A DNA stretch of 64,000 bases from Cytobacillus solani (GCF_001420595.1 NZ_LJIX01000006.1:933361-997360), one strand, 5' to 3'. Counted from the first letter of the stretch, positions 36,433-45,648 are shown. Notes: generated by a model from the sequence alone, not told the origin. Program-made: numbers and translations.

Positions 36433-36792
36433 TTAATTAATGGTAAAAACAACACGCGGTTTACCAGAAGCGTTATCCCAAATGCTCTCAACAGATGAAA
36501 GTGGTACAACATTTGTATTAACTTGTAGATTTTCCATCTTAACTGCCTCAAAAACATTTCTAATTGTATGAAGCAACTTAGGCATTGGTACACTTCCTAG
36601 ACCACTACCCATTAATTGGATAGTGGAGGAACGAAGCACTGAGCTTGGCATTTCAATAATCTCTTGTCGACTAGACGCACCACAATTCACAAAACGTACT
36701 GAATGACCGTCATTAACAGACTGTTTATCACCAATCTTCGAGTATTCAATGGATGATTCCTTAAAAATAGAATTAGCATTCGAAATCGGATA
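36433..36792 (-). pseudogene. Zinc-type alcohol dehydrogenase/MDR, C-terminal fragment
   Basis: About 119 open codons reading from YPISNANSIFKESS through VRFVNCGASS and IQLMGSGLGSVPMPKLLHTI to VVPLSSVESIWDNASGKPRVVF, the C-terminal third of a medium-chain zinc-binding dehydrogenase family protein. The Rossmann and catalytic domains are absent and a stop lies just upstream, so it is a relic. The gap 36793-37131 has only a GAAGCAAAATTGCTTC hairpin. Confidence 0.75.
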
Positions 36793-37131
36793 TTAAATCG
36801 TAAAGATTTTATACTTGATTTTTTATTATATGTAAATGTTCTCCCTGTTTTCGTTATCGAATTAACAGGCGAAATAGCATACCAATTAACAGGATAATAA
36901 CAACTATTGTCACTCCGTTATTTTGGGAATAATTAAGGTTGTAATTTGATGTTTTATAAAGATTAATAAGTAATTTATGTTAAAATAGAGAGAAGCAAAA
37001 TTGCTTCTGTTCTGTTAACATAGCAGGATAATTCAACAAGCAACTAGGGTTTTTGTCATAATAAAAAATCAGAAATATCTTTTAATTGTTAGTTATAATA
37101 AAATCAAATTAATATTTAGGGAGATTAGGAT

Positions 37132-38007
37132 ATGGCAGAAATAGAGTTAATGAAATATAACGAAGTTGATATTGTTGCTGATTTCATTTCAGAAATTAAC
37201 AAAATTGAAGAATCAAATATAGGTTATTGCGGCAAAGATAGTTTGGAAATAGCTCATGCATTAAGGGAAGATATATCAGATATTCCATATAATAACAGCT
37301 TTTTGACTGTGTATGAGGAAGGTGAACTGATTGGTGTATTAGGATTTGATGCAGACCTGGAGAATAATAGTGCGGAAATTTGGGGACCATTTGTTAAGAA
37401 AAATAAATGGGACGTTGTTAATACATTGTGGAATAAAATGATTGGATTGCTACCTGATGAAATAAATTCAATTAGTATGTTTCCAAATAAACAAAACAAA
37501 CAAGTCCTTCAACTTGCTAAAGACCTTTCATTTAATAGACATAGTGACCAAACTATATTGAAATTCAACCGGAATAGAATAACTGAATTAGATGCGGTTT
37601 CTATTTTAGAATTAAAGGAAGAGTATTTTACAGAAATGAAACAGCTGCATGATAAATATTTTCCTAATACTTATTATAGTGGTCAACAAATTATTAACCG
37701 ACTAAATGAGGAAAGGAAAGTTTTTATAATAGTAGATAACAGTCAATTATGCGGCTATATTTATGTAGAAGCAGAACCAGCCTATGGAGAAGCAAGTATT
37801 GAATTTTTCGCTGTTAAAGAAAGTGAGAGAGGAAAAGGAATAGGAAGTAAATTATTAACTATTGCCCTAAAATGGCTCTTTACTATTGAAAGTATCAAAT
37901 CTATTACTCTTTGTGTCAATTCAAGTAATCAGAATGCTATAAGTTTATATAAGAAAGTAGGATTTCAACATATACATGAATTATGTTTTTTTACTAGAAA
38001 TGTATAA
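37132..38007 (+). CDS. GNAT family N-acetyltransferase (two-domain)
   Basis: A 291-residue protein with a degenerate N-terminal GNAT-like half and a standard C-terminal GNAT domain (SIEFFAVKESERGKGIGSKLL, the acetyl-CoA loop at about 225-245, then NSSNQNAISLYKKVGFQ). ATG after AGGGAGATTAGG. It lies inside the segment bounded by the split xerS halves, so it is probably cargo of the mobile region, yet it looks intact. Substrate unknown; family members acetylate antibiotics, amines or protein termini. Confidence 0.82.
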   Translation: MAEIELMKYNEVDIVADFISEINKIEESNIGYCGKDSLEIAHALREDISDIPYNNSFLTVYEEGELIGVLGFDADLENNSAEIWGPFVKKNKWDVVNTLWNKMIGLLPDEINSISMFPNKQNKQVLQLAKDLSFNRHSDQTILKFNRNRITELDAVSILELKEEYFTEMKQLHDKYFPNTYYSGQQIINRLNEERKVFIIVDNSQLCGYIYVEAEPAYGEASIEFFAVKESERGKGIGSKLLTIALKWLFTIESIKSITLCVNSSNQNAISLYKKVGFQHIHELCFFTRNV

Positions 38008-38367
38008 GAAAGTTAATCACACAGTAAATAGCACGCAAAAAAGCTCAGATTGCTCTAACTTGTCTTTTCAAGTAGGGCTTCTACAAATAAAGCCCATTGA
38101 ATTCAAATGTTAATTAGATTGTTATTTTAGGTTTTCTCCACAATAACTACTGAACTACTTACATTGATATACTAGTTCTTTTTGTATGTGGTAATTTGTC
38201 GATGTACTTTAACAAGTTACTAAACGCTTTGCTCACTCCCCCCGAATACTTGTTTCCATAATGATAATAACCAATCTGTCCGCTTAATCGGAGCCAGAGC
38301 AGATTCATCCGCGCTGCCAGTGCAGCTTAAAGGATCGCCAGCTTCGCGAGCGCTCGCCTAACACAAA

Positions 38368-38412
38368 AAACGTACGGAACGACGGGAAGCCTCCCGTACT
38401 TCCGTACGTTTA
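38368..38412 (-). terminator. GC-rich terminator within the mobile segment
   Basis: ACGTACGGAA..GACGGGA and TCCCGT..TTCCGTACGT form a long imperfect stem; on the minus strand it is followed by TTTTTTG. The surrounding 38270-38410 is much richer in GC than its neighbours (for example GCTTCGCGAGCGCTCGCC), suggesting foreign origin. No gene is clear between 38008 and 38770. A plus-strand frame at 38560-38689 (ETIDRTHTVILKF and on) ends at a stop and looks like a relic. Confidence 0.65.
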
Positions 38413-38773
38413 TCCATGATCCAGAAACCTTAATCTTTGGTTTGCTGTCATATTAACGATATTGACCATACATCGGATTAACTTTTTTACTAATTTGTTG
38501 ACCTATTGCAATCAATAGTTTTGTGCCTAATTTGATCTGCAAGCATGGTCAAATCACTCTGTGAAATATTAAATAACATCATTTGAAATTGAAACGATTG
38601 ATAGAACCCATACAGTTATTCTTAAGTTCACAAAAAAATTATTAGCTAAAGATGCAAATGAAGAGATTGATTCAATATATGCTATATAATGTTCGATCGG
38701 GTATACGTAATTCTTTTGTAAAGGCTGCAACATCAATATGGAATCTTACAAAGAATGAAGCAAGGAATATTTT

Positions 38774-39160
38774 TGTCTCTTTAACTTTTGTTACTTCAAT
38801 TTTCAACATGACGTTTCTATAAAAATAAGGCTCACCGTTGTCTTTCTCGGTTTGAGTAGTTAAGTATTTAAAAAGAGATCGAAGAGCGGAAATTTTTCGA
38901 TTTACGCTTTCTTTTTCAGGTTTCTTTGTTTCATTCTTGTTTACTTGAATGTCGCGTCGATTAAGATCCCTTATAAATGCTTTGGCATGTTCTAATTTTA
39001 AGTTTTCTAAAACTGAGTAGGGTACATCTTTGATTTCAATGCATTTAGCAATTTTCTTTTTAATTAACCATTCAAAAAAAAGTTTATAGTCTAATACATA
39101 ATTATAGAGAGTAGAAGGGGAGCGGGTATCTAGCTTATCATCTACATATTCACAAACATA
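38774..39160 (-). pseudogene. xerS: XerS-like tyrosine recombinase, N-terminal part
   Basis: 129 open codons on the minus strand: YVCEYVDDKLDTRSPSTLYN, then DYKLFFEWL, VNRKISALRSLFKYLTTQTE and GEPYFYRNVMLKIEVTKVKET. This is the core-binding half of XerS. About the first 22 residues are missing at the join with the IS110 fragment (39160/39163), and it stops at KET, exactly where the C-terminal half at 35541 begins. The plus/minus arrangement shows the 35.54-38.77 kb block was inverted after the gene was whole. Confidence 0.82.
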
Positions 39161-39162
39161 TC

Positions 39163-39852
39163 AAACGGATTTCGGTCTGCGGCAGCTTTGAGTTGAATAG
39201 CTTTTTCATTTGCCCATCTGTATGAACGGCTTTTACATAATTGAGCGATTTTGTCAGCTAAGGTTTCAACACTTGCCTCTAATATATCTTCAGATGAGGG
39301 AAACTCTGAAAGAGTTAACAGTGATACTACTGAATATAAGTCGCCAAAAACCCCTCTATATTCAGGAAAGACCTGGTCCAGAATGGCTTGAAATTGTAGC
39401 TTTGTTTGGATTAATACCCCAGTTATATTCTCGTGCTGTCTGGTAAGATTTCGAAGGTTTAAAAGTTGAACTCCTCGCTTTTTATAAGGCTCTAAGTCCT
39501 CTTTATAAAACAGCTCGCAGAGATGGTAAGCATCAGCTGCATCTGTTTTTACTTTCCTGAGACTTGAACTTTTAGCCTTATAAGAAATCAATGGATTAAC
39601 GATTATCAATAAATATCCACGGTCCTCCAAGTATTGAACAACTGAGGAATGATAGTGTCCTGTTGATTCTAAGATTATCGGTGGTTTCTGTCCTGTTGCT
39701 CTCTTAACTTCCTCCAAAAATTCTACAAGTAAACCAAGACCTTCAAGAGTATGAGAAACTTTAAAACTTTTTCGAAATGGTTTTCCTTTTCCCAAAAATG
39801 CTTGAACCTGACTTTCTCCCTTTGATACATCCAGACCAACGACTGGATTCAT
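39163..39852 (-). pseudogene. IS110 family transposase, N-terminal DEDD part
   Basis: Starts ATG 39852 after a perfect GGAGGAG. The RuvC-like DEDD domain is complete: D8 in VVGLDVSKG, E62 in ILESTGHYHS, D104 and D107 in KTDAADAYHL. The frame then follows the coiled-coil linker to ADRNPF (residue 230), where homology stops and the XerS fragment begins; six chance codons lead to a stop at 39142. The serine-domain half is at 34993-35541. Together they make about 415 residues, the normal family length. Confidence 0.87.
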
Positions 39853-40038
39853 TTTCAAATCTCCTCCTAAACTAGTAAGTTGCCAGTAACCCCTAATTCC
39901 TCCATGCAGTATCACAGCTTCGCTTGTTATACGAGATCTAAGTCCCAACCAGCCTCAATCATGTTTCTACAAGTAGGGGGCGAACCGTTTAGTTGACGGG
40001 GTCGAAGCCCCACGAGCAGTTACGTTCTACCCTGGCTA
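39853..40038 (-). ncRNA. Candidate IS110 bridge RNA
   Basis: IS110-group elements encode a structured bridge RNA of about 180 bases in the non-coding left end between a promoter and the transposase start. Here a promoter at 40042-40071 points into about 185 bases that end at the transposase ribosome binding site. The region contains several stem-loops, clearest GGGGTCGAAGCCCC (39998-40011). The only open frame across it is an upstream extension of the transposase frame without its own start site. Identity rests on position, length and structure. Confidence 0.55.
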
Positions 40039-40041
40039 CTG

Positions 40042-40071
40042 ATATAATAAGACCAATATAAATAAGGTCAA
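40042..40071 (-). promoter_or_regulatory. Promoter in the IS110 left end
   Basis: On the minus strand TTGACC (40071-40066) and TTATAT (40047-40042) with an 18-base spacer. It would transcribe the candidate bridge RNA and transposase. Confidence 0.5.
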
Positions 40072-40200
40072 CCAGAAAAATTTAGCATTCTGGCTAACCT
40101 TATAATACGAAGAAGCAGTTTGGTTAGGGAATAAAGTGCTATGTAAATAATTTTTAGTGATAGATCTTAAAGGAATTATAGAACTAGAATATGTTGATTA

Positions 40201-40239
40201 AAAAAGGTATTGTGTCAAAAGCAATATCTTTTTTTTATA
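40201..40239 (+). terminator. Rho-independent terminator
   Basis: AAAGGTATTG and CAATATCTTT pair around a nine-base loop and are followed by a T run. No intact gene ends just before it on the plus strand; 40103-40200 holds nothing I can support. Confidence 0.6.
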
Positions 40240-40322
40240 CTCGTTTTTTCATTCGCACTGCAATTTAGTTCTGTAGTATTGTCATTTATAAATAGTTATT
40301 CGGAAATTTTTCAAAAAATCAT

Positions 40323-40354
40323 TTGACCTTCCCCCTTACTAAAGGGTTTATACT
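40323..40354 (+). promoter_or_regulatory. MerR-type promoter with 20-bp spacer and dyad
   Basis: TTGACC (40323-40328) and TATACT (40349-40354) are 20 bases apart, longer than the usual 17. CCCCTT and AAAGGG face each other inside the spacer. This overlong spacer with central dyad is the classic target of MerR activators, which twist the DNA to realign the boxes. The gene behind it encodes such a protein. Confidence 0.75.
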
Positions 40355-40385
40355 CTGATCAAATAAACAAAATGGAGGATTTAAG

Positions 40386-41201
40386 ATGTTTAAAATAGGT
40401 GATTTTTCTATGTTAAGTAAAGTTCCCGTAAAAACGTTACGTTATTATGACCAAATTGAGCTATTAAAGCCCCAGAAAACGGATCGAGATACAGGTTATC
40501 GATATTATTCAGCAGAGCAGCTTCTTGAAGTAAATCGAATCTTTTTATACAAAGAATTAGGTTTTACCTTAAAACAAATAGCTCAGCTCCTTCATGAAGA
40601 AATTTCTTTAGAACAGATTCAGGGGATGTTTAAGCTGAAAGAGAGCGAAATTCAACAGTTGCTGGAGAAAGAACAAGAAAAATTAGTCCGTATTAAAGAA
40701 CGTATGCAGTTAATCGGACGGGAAGGGAGTGCGGAAAGGGAGCAGGAGGTTATTATAAAAACAGTTGAAAGTGAGCGCCTCATTTCTTTTCATTCTTACG
40801 GATCAGTAGAAGAGATTCCCTTTCTCTTTCAAACCCTTAATCATTTGCTAGGAAAATATAGTCGAGATTTGATAACCGAACCTCAAATCGTGCTATGGAG
40901 AGAATCAGCTGAAAAAGAAAGTGATTTTGAATTTGAAGTGGGATATTCTGTCAAAGGTGAAATTGCATCTCTTCCAAAGGAGTTATATATACGTTCTTTG
41001 CCAGCTGAAACAACGATGGCTACGCTGCTATTTCGTTCAAAATCAACTTTTGCACAAACTGCTTGTATTGATTTGGCGACATGGATAGAAAAAAATGGCT
41101 ATCGAGTAAAAGAAGATCAGCCGGGTAGAGAAATTTATTTACCATTGTCTGAAAACCAAGAAGATAGATTAATTGAAATTCAAATCCCGATTGAACTATG
41201 A
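40386..41201 (+). CDS. MerR family regulator with GyrI-like effector domain
   Basis: A 271-residue regulator of the BmrR type. N-terminal HTH: KIGDFSMLSKVPVKTLRYYDQIELLKP and GYRYYSAEQLLEVNRI; a coiled coil at about 80-115; and a C-terminal GyrI-like drug-binding domain (IKTVESERLISFHSYGS, and the late GREIYLPL). ATG after TGGAGGAT. It lies directly downstream of a MerR-type promoter and 138 bases upstream of an MFS efflux pump, so it probably senses a drug and activates both. Confidence 0.88.
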   Translation: MFKIGDFSMLSKVPVKTLRYYDQIELLKPQKTDRDTGYRYYSAEQLLEVNRIFLYKELGFTLKQIAQLLHEEISLEQIQGMFKLKESEIQQLLEKEQEKLVRIKERMQLIGREGSAEREQEVIIKTVESERLISFHSYGSVEEIPFLFQTLNHLLGKYSRDLITEPQIVLWRESAEKESDFEFEVGYSVKGEIASLPKELYIRSLPAETTMATLLFRSKSTFAQTACIDLATWIEKNGYRVKEDQPGREIYLPLSENQEDRLIEIQIPIEL

Positions 41202-41339
41202 AGTAGAATTCCCAATGAATTTGTGGTTCATTTCACAAATTCTAAATTAGGTAAACTGCATTTAATTTTTGGAAGAGAGTTTTACTGTTTGTTTATTTTG
41301 AAAAAAACATAATTGGTTGTCCGAAGGAGAAATGTTTCG

Positions 41340-42518
41340 ATGAAAAATAAAACAGTCATCTATTTGCTTGCCCTAGCAGCCTTTTTAATAGGAACGATTG
41401 AATATATCATCACAGGTATCATTCAAATGGTAGCAACTGACTTAAGTGTATCTACATCTGTTGCTGGGTTATTGGTCACTTCATTCGCACTTTCAGCGGC
41501 TATTGGTGCACCTATTGTCATTGCCCTCACCATTAATTTTGACCGCAAAAAAATATTGTTATCGATGCTTATCATTTTCATTTTGAGTAATTTTATCACT
41601 TTTTTTAGTCATTCTTTTGAAATGGTTCTTTTCACACGAATTTTGCAAGGATTAAGTGGTGGGATTGCTATTGTCGTAGCAATGGCTGTTGCTACTCGCC
41701 TTGTTGAGAATGAAAAAAGAGGAAGTGCTATTGGGATCATTTTAATGGGTTTAAGTAGCTCCTTAGTCGTTGGAGTACCACTTGGCACATTTCTCAGTGA
41801 GATCATGGGGTGGAGGGGATTATTCGTATTAATTGGTTTGATAACAATTATTCCACTACTCGCTGTTTATAGGAGTGTTCCTGCTATTAAGGAACAAGAA
41901 CCAGTTACGATTGGTATGCAATTATCCATATTAAAAGATAAAAGAATTGTGTTAGCAGTTGCAGTGACGTTATTTTATGTAGGCGGCTATTCCACATTAT
42001 TCACCTATTTAACACCATTCTTACAAGCTTCAGCAAATCTCACAATTGCAGAAATTAGTGGTATTTTATTACTTGCGGGAATCTGTAGCTTCATCGGCTC
42101 TAGCATTGGAGGGATAGCTGCGGATAAAAAAGGTCCAAAGTTTACGATTTTCACTGGATTAATATTACAAATACTCATGTTGATTTTACTGGCACTAATC
42201 GGTGGAAATCTAGTTGGCATTATTGCCGTTATCATGATATGGATGATAGCTACGTGGAGTACCTCTCCAGCACAGCAACTATATTTAGTTACGCTGGTAC
42301 CGAAATCTCCTGATATCGCCTTAAGTGTGAACACTTCATTTATTCAATTTGGATTCGCCCTAGGTTCGGGACTAGGAGGACTTGTGATAATGGACACATC
42401 TGTATTGAATCTTAGTTGGGTCAGTGCCGGCACTGTTGTTCTTGCTTTACTAATGACCTTAATGTTAGTTGCTTTTGAACGAATCTCTAGTAGTAAGACA
42501 TTGATGGAAAAATGTTAG
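41340..42518 (+). CDS. MFS transporter (DHA1-type efflux)
   Basis: A 392-residue major facilitator with twelve predicted membrane segments; typical marks are GTIEYIITGIIQMVATDLSVS in helix 1, the motif A-like NFDRKKILL loop, and GWRGLFVLIGLI after helix 5. It resembles bacterial drug or nucleoside/sugar efflux proteins. ATG 41340 with AAGGAG ten bases upstream; the longer in-frame start at 41313 has none. Probable target of the preceding MerR regulator. Confidence 0.87.
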   Translation: MKNKTVIYLLALAAFLIGTIEYIITGIIQMVATDLSVSTSVAGLLVTSFALSAAIGAPIVIALTINFDRKKILLSMLIIFILSNFITFFSHSFEMVLFTRILQGLSGGIAIVVAMAVATRLVENEKRGSAIGIILMGLSSSLVVGVPLGTFLSEIMGWRGLFVLIGLITIIPLLAVYRSVPAIKEQEPVTIGMQLSILKDKRIVLAVAVTLFYVGGYSTLFTYLTPFLQASANLTIAEISGILLLAGICSFIGSSIGGIAADKKGPKFTIFTGLILQILMLILLALIGGNLVGIIAVIMIWMIATWSTSPAQQLYLVTLVPKSPDIALSVNTSFIQFGFALGSGLGGLVIMDTSVLNLSWVSAGTVVLALLMTLMLVAFERISSSKTLMEKC

Positions 42519-42726
42519 AAACGATCGTCTATTTATTTCAACTATTGGTTCGAATTTGAGTGGAATTAGTCGTTTACTTTTAGTACTTGCTTTCCTTTTT
42601 CTTAAGTAAAGTCAACAGAAAAAATACATTCTTGTGAAATGAAAAATAATGCACATGCATTAAGCGGTTTAAAAACGATCAACTAACGCACACACTTCTT
42701 TAACTAATGGCGCAAGTATTATAGAG

Positions 42727-42752
42727 AAAGCTGCCATTTTGGCAGCTTTTAT
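42727..42752 (+). terminator. Rho-independent terminator after the MFS gene
   Basis: AAAGCTGCCA and TGGCAGCTTT pair around a short loop and are followed by TATTATT. The rest of 42519-42868 has no gene I can support. Confidence 0.85.
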
Positions 42753-42868
42753 TATTACACTAAGGGAGAGCATAATTGAATGAGAAGAAAGAAGGGAAAA
42801 TGGAACATACATCCAAGAATTAATGCTCAAAATATAAATTCCATTGAATATAGGAGTAATACTGTTTG

Positions 42869-43813
42869 TTAAAGATATTGTTTTAAAATGGTATTTAGTT
42901 TTTCTTTTATGGAATCAACTAATTCGGAGGGGCTTTTAACCATAGCATCTTCACCATAATTGATAAAGAAATTGGAAAAAAAGGCAGTATCGCTTTTTAA
43001 GATAGTTCCTTTCAAAAAACCTGTCCCATCATTTCTTATAATCAACTCAATATTTGGCCATTTTGTTGATTTATATTTATCCACACCCTTATTTGTTAAT
43101 TCCACATGTAATTGGTATGTTTCTTTATTTCTATTTATAAGAGAAAATCGGTTAGTTAAATAAATAGTTGATAAATTAATAGGTACAGTATTTACATCAA
43201 GTTCAATAGTTTTTATGCGATCACATCTGAATACACGATAATCCTTTCTTAAAAAACAATAAGATGGACAATACCACTTTCCTTCATTTGCATAAATACC
43301 AATAGGTTGAATACTTCTATACGTGATTTTTCCATTTACTTCATAGCCTACTATAACTATTTCTTGTTTGATTGATACCTCTAATAATTGTTTTATATAA
43401 GGAGTTTCTTCCTGTTGGTAAACAGACACAAAGTCAACTCGATTTTTCATCTTGTCTATCGTTTCCCTTATGTCTCCAGAAAGATTTAAATAAAATTTCT
43501 TGATAATAGATTCATATTCACTATCAAAAGGGAGGGAAATATAATGTCGTAATGCGTGAATTGCAAAAAATATAGAAATAGCCTCACCTTCATTAAAAGC
43601 AATTGGGGGCAGAATTCTTTCATTAAGTACTTGATACCCACCATATGGACCTGATTCAGAATATAGAGGGACGCCCATCTCACTTAATTCTTGTAAATCT
43701 CTCAATATGGTTCTTTTTGACACGCCGAATTCTTGTGCTAATTCTTTAACTTTAAATCTTTTTTTTCGATTAACCATCATGATCATTTCATTTAATCTTT
43801 TTGCTTTAGACAT
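42869..43813 (-). CDS. YafY/PafC-type HTH and WYL domain transcriptional regulator
   Basis: A 314-residue regulator. N-terminal winged helix (RLNEMIMMVNRKKRFKVKELAQEFGVSKRTILRDL, 6-40, then GPYGGYQV), a WYL-type ligand domain (about 140-225, with QPIGIYANEGKWY) and a WCX-like C-terminus. WYL domains sense small ligands or nucleic acids. ATG follows GGAGG. Divergent to a VOC gene, with an inverted repeat between; this pair is a common arrangement and suggests that it controls itself and the VOC gene. Confidence 0.87.
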   Translation of the reverse strand: MSKAKRLNEMIMMVNRKKRFKVKELAQEFGVSKRTILRDLQELSEMGVPLYSESGPYGGYQVLNERILPPIAFNEGEAISIFFAIHALRHYISLPFDSEYESIIKKFYLNLSGDIRETIDKMKNRVDFVSVYQQEETPYIKQLLEVSIKQEIVIVGYEVNGKITYRSIQPIGIYANEGKWYCPSYCFLRKDYRVFRCDRIKTIELDVNTVPINLSTIYLTNRFSLINRNKETYQLHVELTNKGVDKYKSTKWPNIELIIRNDGTGFLKGTILKSDTAFFSNFFINYGEDAMVKSPSELVDSIKEKLNTILKQYL

Positions 43814-43845
43814 TCATGATAAACCTCCTAAAAACAAACATAACA

Positions 43846-43862
43846 GTGACAAAAGTTGTCAC
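43846..43862. promoter_or_regulatory. Probable operator of the YafY-type regulator
   Basis: A perfect dyad GTGACAAAAGTTGTCAC lies 33 bases upstream of the regulator start, followed by TATAATGTATAAT which can supply promoter boxes. Its position suits autorepression. Confidence 0.6.
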
Positions 43863-44032
43863 CATTATAATGTATAATCACAAATAGATAAAGGGGACAT
43901 ATGAAAAAGAAAAAAGCGTAAAAATAGTTGTATTTGAGAGTAAAATAACCCGGTTGAAATGAAAGATAAGTATTGGATTTACCAAAGATATGAGTATTTA
44001 TACTACACAAAATCTAAAGGAGTTGTCATTCT

Positions 44033-44491
44033 ATGACTGTACAATTGAGTTCATTTTTGATGATGAACGGAAATGCAAAAGAAGCCATTGAGTTTTATAA
44101 GGAAGTGCTGGATGCCAAGCTTTTATTTAGCCAAACATTCGGGGATGCACCGGAAGATCCCAAATCTCCTTTGACAGAAAATATGAAGGATTTGGTGGCA
44201 CACTCAATATTAAATATCGGTGAGACCAATATCATGGTTGCTGACATGTTCCCTGGTATGCCTTATCGAAACGGGAACAACGTTAACATCTGTATATCGA
44301 CCAATGAAATAGAGAAAACCACTAAGTTTTATGAATTGTTGAGCCAAGAAGGTCAAGTGGTGATGCCACTTCAACAAGTTCATTTTAGCCCAGCTTATGG
44401 AATGATAACAGACAAATTCGGTGTTACCTTTCAAATTTTCACAGCACTATCAGAAGATGCAGTAAAAAGAGGACATCAAAAGGATAGTTAA
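44033..44491 (+). CDS. VOC family protein (PhnB-like)
   Basis: A 152-residue glyoxalase-fold protein: MMNGNAKEAIEFYKEVLDA near the start and HFSPAYGMITDKFGVTFQIF at the end. It is a paralogue of the 30227 gene (same NGNA-EAI-FY and DKFGVTFQI blocks). ATG after AAAGGAG. Divergent to the YafY-type regulator, which probably controls it. Confidence 0.86.
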   Translation: MTVQLSSFLMMNGNAKEAIEFYKEVLDAKLLFSQTFGDAPEDPKSPLTENMKDLVAHSILNIGETNIMVADMFPGMPYRNGNNVNICISTNEIEKTTKFYELLSQEGQVVMPLQQVHFSPAYGMITDKFGVTFQIFTALSEDAVKRGHQKDS

Positions 44492-44575
44492 ACGTTATGA
44501 ATCTGTTTCACTCTTGAGAATTGTCAGATGGAAAAATTTCATAAAAGTAACATTTAAGAATAGAGGAGAGATAAC

Positions 44576-45424
44576 ATGTTAAATAAATTAAGTAATAGTA
44601 TTTATTATTTATCTAATCAAGATGAACGAGTCCGACCAACATTAGGGTTGGTATGTGGAGACAAATACAGTCTGGTAATAGACTCAGGTAATTCTGTACA
44701 ACATGCTAAGGATTTTTTACAGGAAATAGATAAACTAAACGTACCACCTATTAAATATGTGGTTATTACACATGCACATTGGGATCATATTTTAGGTATG
44801 AATGAATTTGATGCTATTGTTATAGTTAATAGTCAGACAAATAAAGTGATTAAAGAGTGGCAAGGCTATCTATACGATGATAGTTCTCTTCAAAAGTATG
44901 TGAATACTAATAAAATGACTTCTATGTGTAAGGAAATAATACAGTCTGAAATACCTAATAGAGAAAATTTTAAGTTGAACTCTCCAAATGTAATTTTTGA
45001 AAATTCATTAACTATTGATTTGGGAAATAAACTTTGCTTCCTTGAGAGGATCAGAAGCACTCATACTGATGACTCGACAATCATTTATATTCCTGATGAA
45101 AAAGTTATTTTCTTAGGTGATAGTGTTTATGGTACTAATACAAATTCTTTATTCCATTTCAAGCAATCATTGTTATTGCCCATGATAAAAGACATTCAAA
45201 AATATGATTCTGAATTTTTCTTGCTGGGTCATGAATCTATCTATAACAAAGATGAAATGAATATGTATTGGAAAGAGTTGACAACAGCAAGTCAAGCTAC
45301 AAAATCCACATCACTAGAAAGTGCTATAGAATGTTTTAAGGTAGATAATAAGAGAGACCCAAATGATAATGAATTATTCTTCATAAAAGGATTTGTGAAT
45401 GATCATATTATTCGATCACAATAG
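44576..45424 (+). CDS. MBL fold metallo-hydrolase
   Basis: A 282-residue metallo-beta-lactamase fold protein. Zinc ligands are visible: HAHWDH (66-71), the histidine in IRSTHTDDS, the aspartate in FLGDSVYG and the histidine in LLGHES. The overall layout is like class B lactamase-related hydrolases rather than RNases. ATG after GAGGAGAG. Single gene after the VOC protein; substrate unknown. Confidence 0.87.
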   Translation: MLNKLSNSIYYLSNQDERVRPTLGLVCGDKYSLVIDSGNSVQHAKDFLQEIDKLNVPPIKYVVITHAHWDHILGMNEFDAIVIVNSQTNKVIKEWQGYLYDDSSLQKYVNTNKMTSMCKEIIQSEIPNRENFKLNSPNVIFENSLTIDLGNKLCFLERIRSTHTDDSTIIYIPDEKVIFLGDSVYGTNTNSLFHFKQSLLLPMIKDIQKYDSEFFLLGHESIYNKDEMNMYWKELTTASQATKSTSLESAIECFKVDNKRDPNDNELFFIKGFVNDHIIRSQ

Positions 45425-45453
45425 TTCAATAGATTTATCATCACAATTATGTG

Positions 45454-45486
45454 AAGCCAACTCTTTAAAAACGAGTTGGCTTTTTA
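45454..45486 (+). terminator. Rho-independent terminator after the MBL gene
   Basis: AAGCCAACTC and GAGTTGGCTT pair around a ten-base loop, followed by a T run. Confidence 0.88.
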
Positions 45487-45648
45487 ATGAGTTGCAGGCC
45501 ATTTTTTCCGTATCACATGATCTGATGGTTTGACAGAAAAAAAATAAAATTATAATGGTCTTAGCAACTATAAGCGTGACTACTATAAGTGAAGAATCAA
45601 GTTTTATCTGCTATAGATAAGAGTATAATATTACAATATTGATTGGCT

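Larger units (their letters stand above)
39163..40075 (-). mobile_element. IS110 family element, 5' part (left end plus half transposase)
   Basis: This stretch holds the element's left end (promoter, candidate bridge RNA) and the first 230 codons of the transposase. The other half of the element lies at 34.93-35.54 kb. The right limit is uncertain: an inverted repeat with GGTTAGCCAGAA and TTCTGGTTGACC at 40066-40102 may mark the end. IS110 elements have no classical terminal inverted repeats, so exact ends cannot be set from this sequence alone. Confidence 0.7.

Noticed and set aside
39210-39446. Plus-strand frame inside the IS110 transposase half
   Set aside because: Shadow of the transposase, without a ribosome binding site.
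39853-39948. Extended start of the IS110 transposase at 39948
   Set aside because: The ATG at 39852 has a perfect site and matches the family N-terminus; the extension lies in the likely bridge RNA.
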